Origin: Acanthochromis polyacanthus
Lineage: Eukaryota > Chordata > Actinopteri > Pomacentridae
Length of the DNA: 64,000 nucleotides
Assembly (NCBI RefSeq): GCF_021347895.1
Contig: NC_067123.1
Coordinates: 5,523,828 to 5,587,827, forward strand
Reading direction: 5' to 3'
The notes below the pieces were generated by a model, which saw nothing but the letters and a program-made list of their open reading frames with translations, did not search any database and was not told the DNA's origin. A program made the position numbers and the translations under genes. Each line of letters begins with the position of its first letter. Within the stretch, counting starts at the first letter, position 1. Below are positions 1 through 10,104 of the stretch, piece after piece.

Positions 1-1380
1 AGATTTGAGGCTCAGAAATGATGGAAAAAGTCCATTAAAAGTGATAAATCTGGACCCATCTCTCTGTGGGTCTGGAAATATTCATAGTATGAAGGTAGAA
101 CTTTGACCACTGAATAAAGTTACTGGAGATGAAGAACCAGATGATTCTGAGGATGTCAAGGGGAGGTTTTTCAGATTTGCTTCATGATTCTCCTTCATTC
201 TGTTTGATAAAGCCTGACTCACACTGATGGTGTCCTTTTATTAAAATAAAGATCTGTTTATCAGTGTTTCTGTCTTTCAGTTTCTTTCTTCTGTTTGTGG
301 TTTTTCAAAGCTACAAATAAAGTTGATGCTACTAATCTAATTCTTCATTCTCCTCTCCCAGCATCATCGTCATCACAACACTGCATCTGTTCTGGTTTTG
401 TTCTCATGTTCCTTCAGCCAGCGAAAGCCACTGTTCATTTATGTCTGTACATTGCCTAAAACTGTGATTTTATTTATCCTGATACATAAAATCCATCAAC
501 ATGTTTGTATGTTAAAACCTCAGACAGATAATGTGCTGTACAGGCACCAGGTGATAATACTCAAATGTTTTTATTTAAAGGAACTTTAAGCATCAACAGT
601 AAAGTGAAGGTTTATGGAGGCAGACAGAAGCTGGATTTGCCAAGACTGAAATCTGGAAATCTTTATTAGAGTGAAGCTGCTGATTCTGGGTTTTATTTAA
701 TGAAGAGAAGTCAATTTTTTACATTGTGGAAAATGAAAAGTTTTCTTGGTGTCTGTGAACAGAAAAAAATATGAGGCCCTGGATACGCTGAGTTTACATT
801 TTGTTATTTGCAGTGAGTTTACAGTGAGAAATTTGTGCCACCAGAAATTCACGAGCTAAAATCTGGTGGACTTAAGGATTATTACAGTTCCTTCGGTAAA
901 TTTTCATTTCATTTTTGTATGCTAATCCATTGTTAGGTAGCTAAATAGCTATGACAAGCAAGATATTGGTCATTTTTTGATGATAATGAGCATCTGAATG
1001 AACTTAATCTGTCTAAAGAAACTGTTCTGATGTGCTCAGACTGGAATTTACAAAACAGTTCTTCCAACCAGATATTAATTTTGCATCACTGACAGGGGGG
1101 TTTTAAGAAGAGATGTAAAATTACTGAAACTGTTCTGATGAGAAACAGTGAAAGTATTTTTAAAGTTACTGTAATCTGATAACTGGGCTTGAGACTGTCA
1201 GAACAAAAGGCTTGATTTTCCCTAATTACTGAAATGCAGCAAATGCTTCATTTTTGCAGAATTTTAAAATGTAGAAAGCAGGTCACATCATTTCATGAAG
1301 GGTTTGGAAACAGACTGGTCTGACCAATGTTCTGTATTTTTTGAGAAAAATGGGTATAAAGTTTTGTGTTTTAAAGAATG
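1..1380. other. AT-rich spacer, no gene recognised
   Basis: No coding region is supported here. The longest start-to-stop frames are about 60 codons with no recognisable domain. The stretch is unique-looking AT-rich DNA. A short piece near 660-700 can be read as a run resembling the end of an immunoglobulin V domain, but it lacks a frame and I do not call it. Confidence 0.6.
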
Positions 1381-1735
1381 GTCTAACATTGGAAGCACCA
1401 CTAAGACTATATATGGATTGTGGGTTAGACCACTCAAATCTACACCATAAAAAATGAAAAAAAAAAAAATATAAAACTCAGTTTGGATCTTTTGCGGGTT
1501 AGACCACTCTGCTTCTAACTCCCTCCCCGAACCTGCATTATTAGCGGTTTTCTATGACTTTAGCTATGCAGTTAGCTTCCTCTATGACTTAGACACATTG
1601 TTGGCTTCTTCACTGACTTGTGTAATTAGACCACTTTGCCACTGAAATCTAGACCATGAATTATTACAGAAATGATATAAAACTCAGCTTGGATTTATAC
1701 GTGGGTTTGACCACTCTGCTTCTCACCCCTTTTTA
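1381..1735. repeat. Diverged dimer, period about 203 bp
   Basis: Two segments repeat in order. A GGTTAGACCACTC motif followed by an AAATCTA(C/G)ACCAT motif occurs near 1424 and again near 1625. A second GACCACTCTGCTTCT motif occurs near 1500 and again near 1705. Spacing in both cases is about 201-206 bp, so this is a degenerate tandem dimer. No coding content is visible. Confidence 0.6.
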
Positions 1736-1880
1736 TGGGGGCTACAAAAAATGTGTATTTCTTAATTTGATTCCGTCCATGACTTTTTGAGTTATGCTGT
1801 TAACAGACAGACACACACACACACAGACGGACAGACAAACAAACTCCAGTGATTACATAACCTCCTGGCGGAGGTAACAA
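1736..1880 (-). repeat. Fragment of dispersed fish repeat with GACA/CA tract
   Basis: On the minus strand this reads as a CCTCCGCCAGGAGGTT-type terminus, then a GTTTGTCTGTC-rich stretch, then a CATAACTCAAAAAGTCATGG motif. The same arrangement, with a CTGT tract followed by a CAACATTACTCAAAAACAG motif, appears on the plus strand at about 41090-41180. Assignment to one family rests on this shared layout. The class of element is not known to me. Confidence 0.5.
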
Positions 1881-3183
1881 AAGTATTGTGGTTGCAAATG
1901 TTACCATTTCCTCCTCAGTGACTCTCCCCGCCTGACGTGAAGTTTAACTTACCTTGTTCCAATGACAAAACAATTTACAGCCAATTATGTTAACAGACAA
2001 TGCTTGATTGTTTCAGTGTCACTGTATTCAGGACTGATGTGCGTTAAATTGTCAGTGTTCAAAGGTGTGACTTCAAAACGAGTTCAAATGTTTTATGTTA
2101 AAAAAATGAAAAGGAGAAACACAAAAACCACCTACGTAATCTTAAACATGTGGAACCCAAACACTAAAAACAAACTACATGTCTGTTAAAAACAATGTTT
2201 AATATGATTTTAAGGGCACAAGCAAGTGAAATATTTCTCAGACGTGATGGCACATTCCAGCTAAGGTGTAATAAACACATATTGATCAGAGCACTGGAGT
2301 CAGTTATGTTCTTTTATCAGCCCGAGTCATATTTACAGATGACGGTCACAAACACAAGCGTTTATTAGCAGATTATTCAACAGTTTCCTGCTTGAAAGCT
2401 TGAGACAGCAGCAGAGAAAGATGCATTTGAACACCAAACAGTTTCTGGGCATTCTTTTGCTCCTTTGTCTTTTTTTCCCGCACTGCGGCTCATATTCTCA
2501 CTGCAACACAAAGTCCTCTATGGAAACAGAACAACCGTGGAGAAGCAGAGAGAACTCAGAAATGTCTTCTGGCAACATGGCACAGAATCAAGGCATATAA
2601 AAACCAAAGAAAAGAGAAAAAAAAGTTAAGTTGTTTTGACTACTTATTTTACAAAAAATGAAAAAAAAAATCTGCAATCAACATTTCAAAGTGTCACAGT
2701 TGTTACCAACACTGGAAAAAAACTGAGCCTCCACGCACTATAGATATTAAACTGGATTTTTAATTAATCTCTGCTCTGTGGAAACACTGCCTGCAGTTCA
2801 CCTGAAAACTCTCAGAATTTTCACTGTTGGTCACAGCTGAGTCACTCAGAGAATCAGCTGTGAGTATTTTGTTTTGTACAGAATCTGATTCGAGCAAACA
2901 GTTTAGATAAGTTAATTTGGATAACTGTATAATGAGACATGAAGAGTAAAGTGACTGATGTTAAGATCAGTTATGGTTAAATTTTCTGATGAAACCAAAC
3001 TTCATCAATGATTTGTTTAGGGACCATCAGTAAGTTGACATTTTTTTGACAGTTTCTTGGTGTCACTTGAGAGATCATTTGAAGATATCATGCATTTCAC
3101 ACCAGCCAGAAGGTTCTAGAATTGTGAGAGTTAAAGGAAATATGAGCTCCAGAGTTTCTGAGACCGTTAAATAAATTCCTGAA
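1881..3183. other. Non-coding flank; possible 3' UTR of the zinc-finger gene
   Basis: No gene is seen. The part just below 3184 lies downstream of the minus-strand zinc-finger stop codon and probably contains its 3' UTR. The first minus-strand AATAAA I can find downstream is at about 2361-2366 (TTTATT on the plus strand), which would imply a 3' UTR of about 0.8 kb. That assignment is tentative. Confidence 0.4.
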
Positions 3184-4589
3184 TCATTTTTTCCCTCTGT
3201 GCACTTCCAGGTGTTTGGTCAGACCTCCCCTTTGAGCATAACTCTTACCACAGATAGAGCAGCCAAATGGTTTCTCTCCTGTGTGAATCCTCATGTGTAC
3301 CTTCAGATTTCCACGCTCTACAAAACCTTTGCCACACACTGAGCAGCTGAAAGGTTTCTCTCCTGTGTGAATTTTCATGTGCTTCTGTAAACATCTGTTC
3401 CATGAGAAACACTTCTTGCAAACCGAACACCTGAATGGCCGTTCTCCTGTGTGACACCTCATGTGGGCCTTCAGCTGCCCCTGAAAACCAAACCTCTTCC
3501 CACACTCAGAGCAGCTGAACGACTTCTGGCAGATGTTCCATCCTACATTGTTGACAGCGACTCCAGGTTCAGAACAGTGTGATGTCCAGTCAGCAGTACC
3601 TGGTTGCACATGTGGCTCTGGTTCCAGTCCTCCGACAGGGTGTGTGTTCTGCTCGGTGTGGCTGTGATGAAGCTGTGAGGACTGAGGAACACACTCATGG
3701 CTGTTGAGTTGATAAAGCCATGTGAACCGTCTGTCACAGACGCTGCAGCTGAACATTGGGTCTCCTCTGTGGACCACCATGTGCTGCTGCAGATTCCCCC
3801 TTTGAGCGTATCTCTTCCCACAGACAGAGCAGCCAAATGGTTTCTCTCCTGTGTGAATCCTCATGTGTACCTTCAGGTTTCCACTTTCTACAAAACTTTT
3901 ACCGCACACTGAGCAGCTGAAAGGTTTCTCCCCAGTGTGGATTCTCATGTGTTTCTGCAAACGTCCGCTCCATGAGAAACACTTCTTACAAACCGAACAC
4001 CTGAATGGCCGTTCACCTGTGTGACACCTCATGTGGGCCTCCAGCTGCCCCTTAAAGCCAAATCTTTTCCCACACTCAGAGCAAGTGAAAGACTTCTGAC
4101 AGATGTTCCATCCCACACTGTTGACAGCAACTCCAGGTTCAGAACAGTGTGGTGTCCGCTCAGCAGTACCTGGCTGCACGTGTTCTAGTCCTCGTTCTGG
4201 TCCTCCCACAGAATGTCTGTAATAAAGCTGTGAGGACTGTGGTTTCTCCTCATCGTCCTCAGTTTTCACAGAAACAGGACTGAAGGTGAATTTGGTGATT
4301 TCTGCCTCCTGCAGGCCTTGAAGCTGCTCTGACTCCTGACTGCTCCACAGTTCCTCCTGCTCCTCTTTGATGTAAGGAAGCTCAAGGTCCTCATGGTCCT
4401 GCTGCAACTCCTGGAAGTCCTGGTCCTGCTGGTCTTGCTGGAAGTCCTGGTCCTGCTGGTCTTGCTGGAAGTCCTGGTCCTGCTGGTCTTGCTGGTCCCC
4501 CCAGGACTCCTGAACCAGCTGGTTCTCTTGGACCTTCTGCTCCGTCTGGTGCCGCTGGTCTTCTTTCCTCACCGATAGCTGCTGAGCAT
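3184..4589 (-). CDS. C2H2 zinc-finger protein, exon 2 (main coding exon)
   Basis: This exon encodes residues 56-523 of a predicted 523-residue nuclear zinc-finger protein, probably a sequence-specific DNA-binding transcription factor. It starts after a TGTCCTGCAG acceptor. The first two bases complete a codon begun in exon 1, giving DAQQLSV, which fits the DVQQL-type junction I know from teleost zinc-finger genes. Order in the protein: a Gln/Asp 9-residue repeat (about 86-117); an acidic [13 protein letters not shown] segment and [15 protein letters not shown] (about 127-177); four canonical fingers with TGE(K/R)PF linkers (225-329); a degenerate fifth finger whose second His is missing (337-355); a repeated linker; and four more canonical fingers (415-519). 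The stop follows four residues later. The PQSSQL-to-finger block occurs twice, 185 residues apart, so the exon has duplicated internally. The DNA target and orthologue cannot be named. Confidence 0.92.
3187..4242 (-). repeat. Internal tandem duplication of linker plus finger block
   Basis: Copy 1 (4242-3688) encodes the PQSSQL linker, four good fingers and one degenerate finger. Copy 2 (3687-3187) encodes the same linker and four fingers, then terminates. Matching fingers keep the same order (GFxGQL, CFSW, FVExGNL, YAQRG), which shows a block duplication rather than single-finger additions. Confidence 0.88.
4405..4500 (-). repeat. In-frame 27-bp coding minisatellite (QDQQDQDFQ repeats)
   Basis: About three tandem copies of a 27-bp unit encode the 9-residue repeat QDQQDQDFQ, with partial copies at both edges. 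Unit length is a multiple of three, so copy-number changes would keep frame. It lies between the N-terminal helical exon and the conserved acidic segment of the zinc-finger protein, and is best read as a flexible polar linker. Confidence 0.85.
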
Positions 4590-5148
4590 CTGCAGGACAT
4601 GGACAAATGGAAAATCACCACTTTATGATGAAACTTGAACACAGTGACAATCTCTTGTAAGAACTAGGGGTGTAACATGCATGTATTTGTGTCAAAGATT
4701 TTGCTACAAGACTCTTGGTTCAGTAAGCATAGATTCTAAACTAATACAGCAGCTACACAAGTGGAACTTTTTTTTCAGAATCAATTTGAAAATCTGCATT
4801 TTCCCCTCACACTTGTGGTGAACACAGACAAACCAAAGCTAAACTAGCAATACAGTGTCTGAGAACACTACTTAGTGAACTACAATAACGACGGCCAGAG
4901 ATGGTGGATTGGACCAAAGCTGTGTGCAGACACTGTTCAGCTGCAATCAGGTTGTACGTCAGACTTCTTTACTCCATTGAGATGGCATCATGGACCAAAC
5001 TCTGACTTTTGTCTACCATTACACTTCAAGTAATAACTAGGGATTGCTATCTGAAGATCTCTAGGGAACTCTTCCCACATCTACTACATAAGGCAGGCGG
5101 GTAGGATAGGGAAGAGCACATGCAACAGCTACAAAACGTTTCGGTACT

Positions 5149-5210
5149 AGACCTTCATCAGGCAAATAGTTCATCGGGTAAATAGTGAACTATTTGCCTG
5201 ATGAGGGTCT
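5149..5210. repeat. 62-bp hairpin in the zinc-finger intron
   Basis: Two 25-base arms match as inverted repeats with one mismatch, around a 12-base loop. The left arm starts AGACCTTCATCAGGC and the right arm ends GCCTGATGAGGGTCT. The preceding AAAACGTTTCGG...CCTTCATCAGG wording resembles retroelement tails that I know from vertebrate genomes. It is probably a folded repeat fragment and not a functional RNA. Confidence 0.6.
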
Positions 5211-5469
5211 TTTTTGTATCTTATGTTCTCAACAGTACTACTACTCTTACCAATGTTACTTATCGATCTGGTACTTTAACAGTACTGTTATCTGTACTTT
5301 TTGACTTTTTTAAGAGATAAAAAATTAGGAACAGAACAAAGCATGCTTTTTTTTCTCCGAATTACTGTATATAAAATACCGCTGCTGAGCATCACATTGC
5401 AAAAACAATGTTTTGAACAAATTACCATTATATACTTTAATGTAATAATTGAAATGTACAATAAATACA

Positions 5470-5870
5470 ATAAGAAAAGCACTTAGAGAGTACTCTGCCA
5501 AGGCTGCTCATTCCCCTATATTGCATTGTCAGAAATGCAGTATTTTTTTCCGCAGAAATTCCTCCATCTGTCTGTGATGAAGTTTATCTGAAAGTTTCTA
5601 CAGTTTGATCGTCTTTCTATTGTCATATATGAACTAGTTGTTCCTGTTGTGGGAATAGCTGTTTTAAGCATCAAATGTAGTGAATTTTCATTATACTTTA
5701 GAACTCAGTCATCACCTGTACATGCAGATCGGTCCCGCCAGTGCAGCACCATGTTCTTACTCTAATTATGGGACCTTATTGATCCTATGGCATTTGAAAA
5801 TTCTGCATCGGAGCTCGTTACTCATCACTACAAATAAAATCTACACTTTACAGAAGAAGTGAATGCATCT
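5470..5870 (-). repeat. Dispersed fish repeat in the zinc-finger intron
   Basis: The left edge reads AGCACTTAGAGAGTACTC then TGCCAAGGCTGCTCA. Its reverse complement matches the end of the repeat at 41060-41730 (GAGCAGCCTTGGCGGA...GCGCTCTATGAGTG). The interior differs from that copy and includes a CCTGTACATGCAGATCGG stretch that I recognise as repetitive in teleosts. It is non-coding, and the class is uncertain. Confidence 0.5.
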
Positions 5871-6354
5871 CCGTGTAATATCAAACACAAAATGATTCTA
5901 AACTGTATCCCCTCACAGTAGTCAGATTACTTCTAACAGTATTGTCTCTGTAAACTGCCATTATATATTTAACATGTTAAATACACACATTGTCTCAATG
6001 TATGAGTTGTGAAGCTGCTATAAATGGCTTTTTCAGGGTCATCAGATCCCTGCAGTTAAAGGAAAAGGTACAAGAACACTGAAACTATCAGGTTTGATAA
6101 ACATTCACAGCTGAGACATACATAAAATGAAGACTGAACAAACTAATAGTCGGGCTTTGAAGCTGTAATACTCTCCTCACATCAAAAACCTAACCGCAGC
6201 AAGAGACAAAGAACAGCTGCTCTACATTTAAACATCCGCTGACGTGGCTTCACCACATCCATCCTGAAAATGTTCCTGTTTAGGAGACTGCTGGAACAAA
6301 TTTATGTGTTTTTAGCCTTTAATTAGTACATCTTAGCCACAACCACTACAGGAC

Positions 6355-6835
6355 CAGCTAGCAGGCTAACAGTCTGTTTACTTCAATAGCCGAAGCTAAC
6401 AGTCTCACAAGCTGTTTAACAGCAACAGCTAACTGAGTGTTTACTTTAATAGTGAAAGCTAACAGGATGCTTACGTTAACAGCGGAAGCTAACGGGCTAA
6501 CAGACTGTTTTCTATTCTATTCTTTAACACAACAGCTAACAGGCTGTTTATTTTAATAGTAGAAGCGAACAGGATGCTTACGCTAACATGCTAACAGACT
6601 GTTTTCTATTCTATTCTATTGTTTTCTATTCTTTGACACAGCGGCTACCAGGCTATTTACATTAATAGTAGAAGCTAACAGGCTGTTTATTTTAATAGTG
6701 AAAGCTAAGAGGATGCCACCGTTAATAGCGGAAGCTAACAGGCTACAGCCGGTTTACTTTAATGGCAGCAGCTAATAGGTTGTTTACTATTCTATTCTAT
6801 GACACAGCAGCTAACAGGCTGTGTATGGAGAGTTA
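6355..6835. repeat. Minisatellite-like GCTAACAGG array beside exon 1
   Basis: Many imperfect copies of AGCTAACAGGCTGTTTACT followed by TTAATAG, mixed with TTCTATTCTA pieces, form a higher-order pattern of roughly 130-150 bp. The array lies in the 5' end of the zinc-finger intron and stops about 25 bp from the exon-1 donor. Confidence 0.75.
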
Positions 6836-6858
6836 GCCGTCCTCAGCTCAGCACCAAC

Positions 6859-7024
6859 CTGCCCTCCGCTGCTTTTTCTCCGCCGTTAGCAGCAGCAGGT
6901 CCCGGTGACGCCGCTCTGTCTCCTCGTACTCCCGGATGGTTCTCTCCAAGTGTCCCAGGACCTCGTCCACAGCAGCCGTGAGCCGCTGGCTGATAAAAAC
7001 CTTCAGACTCTGCAGTCCCGACAT
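6859..7024 (-). CDS. C2H2 zinc-finger protein, exon 1
   Basis: The minus strand has an ATG at 7024 opening a 55-codon frame that begins MSGLQSLKVFISQRL and continues as a Glu/Arg-rich, probably helical stretch ending KKQRRA. It then meets a CAG|GTTGGT donor. The LQSLKVFISQRLTAAVDEVLG-like start is the N-terminal exon I recognise from the large teleost two-exon zinc-finger family. The exon ends one base into a codon, and the exon-2 acceptor at 4589 supplies the other two bases, so phase agrees. Joined, the coding sequence is 1,572 nt including the stop. The intron (4590-6858) is about 2.27 kb. No transcript evidence is available, so the splice sites are inferred from phase and consensus. Confidence 0.85.
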
Positions 7025-7554
7025 TTTGGTTCTCAGTAAAACAGAACACGGAGGACTTTCACAGTCTTTGTTGATCGAGTCTTTATTCAGACAGTCGGTG
7101 TCCCCTTAAACAAAGCAGCTCCTCTTCTTCTTCCCTTTCTCCTCCTCTGCTTCTTCTGGTTTAATTGATGGCTTGTGAACCAGCTTTAAGTGCTGCCGCC
7201 TACTGGGCTGGGTGTTGAAACGGGAAGTTGGCAGTAAACTAAAACGTACTAAATCTGATCAGAACTGACTGTTTCCGGCTGCAGTCTGAACATCATCCAT
7301 TTGGGTGTTTTTATTATATGAAGTGTTTAATTGATTCCTGTTTTCACACAGCTCATCTTATTCGGTGTCTGCCTTGCCCTCCTCTTAACACCCACATGCT
7401 TACATGCTTTTGGATGTTATAGAGATGCCTTCAGTAATAATGACTTCTCCCATGGTTTACATTTTTTGGCCCATATATAAACCATTTGTGATTAATATAT
7501 CTACATCTTCATTTCCACTCAAACCTACAGGAATCCAAATAATTCCATTGGATT
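7025..7554. other. Upstream flank of the zinc-finger gene
   Basis: This stretch would hold the 5' UTR and promoter of the minus-strand gene. I see no clear TATA box or CpG island, only moderately GC-rich DNA near 7025-7250 next to the exon. No other gene is supported. Confidence 0.4.
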
Positions 7555-7925
7555 CTATTCAATTCAACTTTATTGTCATTACACCTGTACAAGTACAGGT
7601 AACGAAATGCAGTTTGGCATCTAACCATAAGTGCAAAAGACATCAAGTGCAAGATTTACAAAATGTACAGAGGTATACAGGTGAACGAGACTTGATATAT
7701 TATAACAATGAAATACGGATGGTTTGTTACAGACATAATACACCGAATACTGAGATGCTATGCACATATTTACAGATTGTAAAATACAGATGGAAGTACA
7801 ATGAGCATACTATGCCGATAGAGATAGTATAGAGATATATATGAATGGATATGGACATAATATGCATATTATTGGGATGCCTGTACATGTGGAATGAACA
7901 TGCTAAACTAAGAGACATAAGATAT
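7555..7925 (-). mobile_element. LINE 3'-end fragment
   Basis: The sequence AACTTTATTGTCATTACACC, then a tandem GTACAAGTACAGG and AACGAAATGCAGTTTGGC, is the reverse complement of a 3' terminus I recognise from teleost LINE-derived repeats (ending in an AATAAAG-type tail). The following 300 bp, with TACAGA/TATAGAGATA runs, fits the adjoining untranslated part. The frame across it has no domain and is not a gene. Confidence 0.55.
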
Positions 7926-8228
7926 GTCTACAAATAATGCATACATTTAAACACTTAATATGCAACCTGTTAATTAAATGGCATATTTCAAATATGATAT
8001 CTTGTTTGCTTGACTTCCCTGATTGGATGCTTTCAGATGCAGTCAGTGTATTCTTTCAGTTGTTATCCCTAGCACAATGGTCCCAAGCTCTACTGTGTAT
8101 ACTGGTAAGGATTTTTAATTTTTGTTTTCAATCAATCCAGTGCCATACCATTCAGCGTAGGTGATCATTTCTCTCCAGCTCCTCTGATCTTTTGCTCTCT
8201 TAATTGTGACTGTTGCCCGTTCTTCATA

Positions 8229-8711
8229 CACTCAACAAAAAATAGAAACGCAACACTTTTGTTTTTGCTCCATTTTTTATGAGATGAACTCAAAGATCTA
8301 AAACTTTTTCCACAGACACAATATCACCATTTCTCTCAAATATTGTTCACAAATCTGTCTAAATCTGTGATAGTGAGCACTTCTCTTTTGCTGAGATAAT
8401 CCATCCCACCTCACAGGTGTGCCATATCAAGATGCTGATTTATTGTGGGCAGTCTAAGGCACACCTGTGCACTAATCATGGTGTCTAATCAGCATCTTGA
8501 TATGGTACACCTGTGAGGTGGGATGGATTATCTCAGCAAAGGAGAAGTGCTCACTATCACAGATTTAGACAGATTTGTGAACAATATTTGAGAGAAATGC
8601 TGATATTGTGTATGTGGAACAAGTTTTAGATCTTTGAGTTCATCTCATAAAACATGGGAGCAAAAACAAAAGTGTTGTGTTTATTGTTGTGTTTTTCATT
8701 TTTGTTGAATG
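8229..8711. mobile_element. Palindromic MITE, 483 bp, TA-flanked
   Basis: The two halves are inverted copies of each other over almost the whole length. Termini are CACTCAACAAAAA on the left and, inverted, CATTCAACAAAAA on the right. Both are flanked by TA (8227-8228 and 8712-8713), the target used by Tc1/mariner-type elements. Inner arms share CCATCCCACCTCACAGGTGT. No coding capacity is present. The terminal wording is familiar from many fish genomes. Confidence 0.8.
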
Positions 8712-9606
8712 TATATACCCATCGTCAGGCCACTGTTTCCTACCACGACAAGATTAAAAAAGTGTTCCAAAGGCAAGTTTAGCAAATCCAGGGGGTTAAA
8801 AAAAAAGTAATTTTAGTATTTACAGTGTGCAGGAATGATTTTTATCTGAGACTGTAAAAGTTTACTTGAATTTAAGATTAAATTTTTGACTAATCCAACA
8901 CTGCATTCCTGTCAAAAATGTGTTTTGATTTTGCTCTGAGAAAGATTATAATCTTATTTAGAATTTAAAAGGATAAAATGCACTTTAAAATCAACTTAAT
9001 TATACAGTTCAGTGGATAATTAGTTAAAATTTATTAGTGGATAAGTTGAACTTTCCAATCAGAAAAAGTAATAGCAACTTAGCTCACTTTGTGAAATAAG
9101 CAGACTCTTTGGCTTTAACACCTTTAATTGTACTTTTTCCGTCTCTTTCTTTGCTCTGATTGTATTTCTGAAGATAATTTAAAATCAAAATCAACACGTC
9201 TAAGGTTTCATTTCATTGTACTCCTTCTTTTTAATAAATAATTCTGTTCTATAAAGTTTTCAACTGCTGCTCATGTTTTTTCTATTAGCTGATTCATGAA
9301 TTAAAGTCTCAGACTCACAGCGAAGCAGAAAAACTGCAGCTGAGAAACGATTAAAAGGCTGTTTTGTTTTTATTAAAAGACTTTAATCTTTTTTTTTTTT
9401 TTTTTTTTTTTACAGGAGATGACTTCTTTTTTATCCACGAAAATTCCACTAAACCCAGAAGCTGAACTTTGAAGTGTGACTGGATAAAAAAAGAAAAACA
9501 GGAAGATAATGTGAAGAGATTTATTATTAATTTAAAGGATCAGAAACTGCTGTAACCTCAAAGGACCAGCAGGTGGCAGAATAACACAAGAATTAGTACT
9601 GGAGAG
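8712..9606. other. AT-rich spacer with poly-T tract
   Basis: No gene is seen. A run of about 22 T occurs near 9390-9411. The rest is unremarkable AT-rich DNA. Confidence 0.6.
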
Positions 9607-9784
9607 GCTTTCTTTCTTTCTTTCTTTCTTTCTCTTGTTTTTTGTTTTCTGTTTCTTTTTACTTTCTATTTTGTCCATCTTTGTTTTTATTTCTATAATT
9701 TTTTCTTTTCTTTTTGTTATGGTCTTTCATTTTTGGATTTTCTTTCTTTCTTTCCTTCATCTTCCTCTATTTCCGTTTCTTCCG

Positions 9785-9816
<32 letters not shown>

Positions 9817-9919
9817 CTTGTTTTTGTTTTCTGTTTATTTTTACTTTCTTTTTGTCCCTCTTTCTTTTTACTTCTTTCCTGGTTTCTTTTCTTTTTTATG
9901 TTCTTTCATTTTTAGATTT

Positions 9920-9994
<75 letters not shown>
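9607..9994. repeat. (CTTT)n microsatellite cluster
   Basis: Three pure CTTT blocks (about 9608-9632, 9787-9816 and 9917-9994) are separated by T-rich interrupted copies of the same theme. The longest has about 19 units. The Phe/Leu/Ser-only frames across it are artefacts of the repeat. Confidence 0.95.
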
Positions 9995-10077
9995 GGGCGA
10001 TATATCCATATTTTCTCAAAAAATTATTTCTGATTCAAAACAATTCTTACTTTATATATTTATGTATTTATTTATGT

Positions 10078-10104
10078 ATTAATTAATTAATTAATTAATT
10101 AATT
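10078..10104. repeat. (AATT)n microsatellite
   Basis: A short pure AATT run of about 27 bp. Confidence 0.9.

Noticed and set aside
600..800. Stretch readable as SEAADSGFY, resembling the end of an immunoglobulin V domain
   Set aside because: A stop codon immediately precedes it in frame, no upstream Cys/Trp framework or downstream Cys is readable, and the match is only a few residues.
9635..10082. Frames of up to 132 codons rich in Phe, Leu and Ser, superficially like membrane protein
   Set aside because: They are translations of the CTTT microsatellite in three frames.
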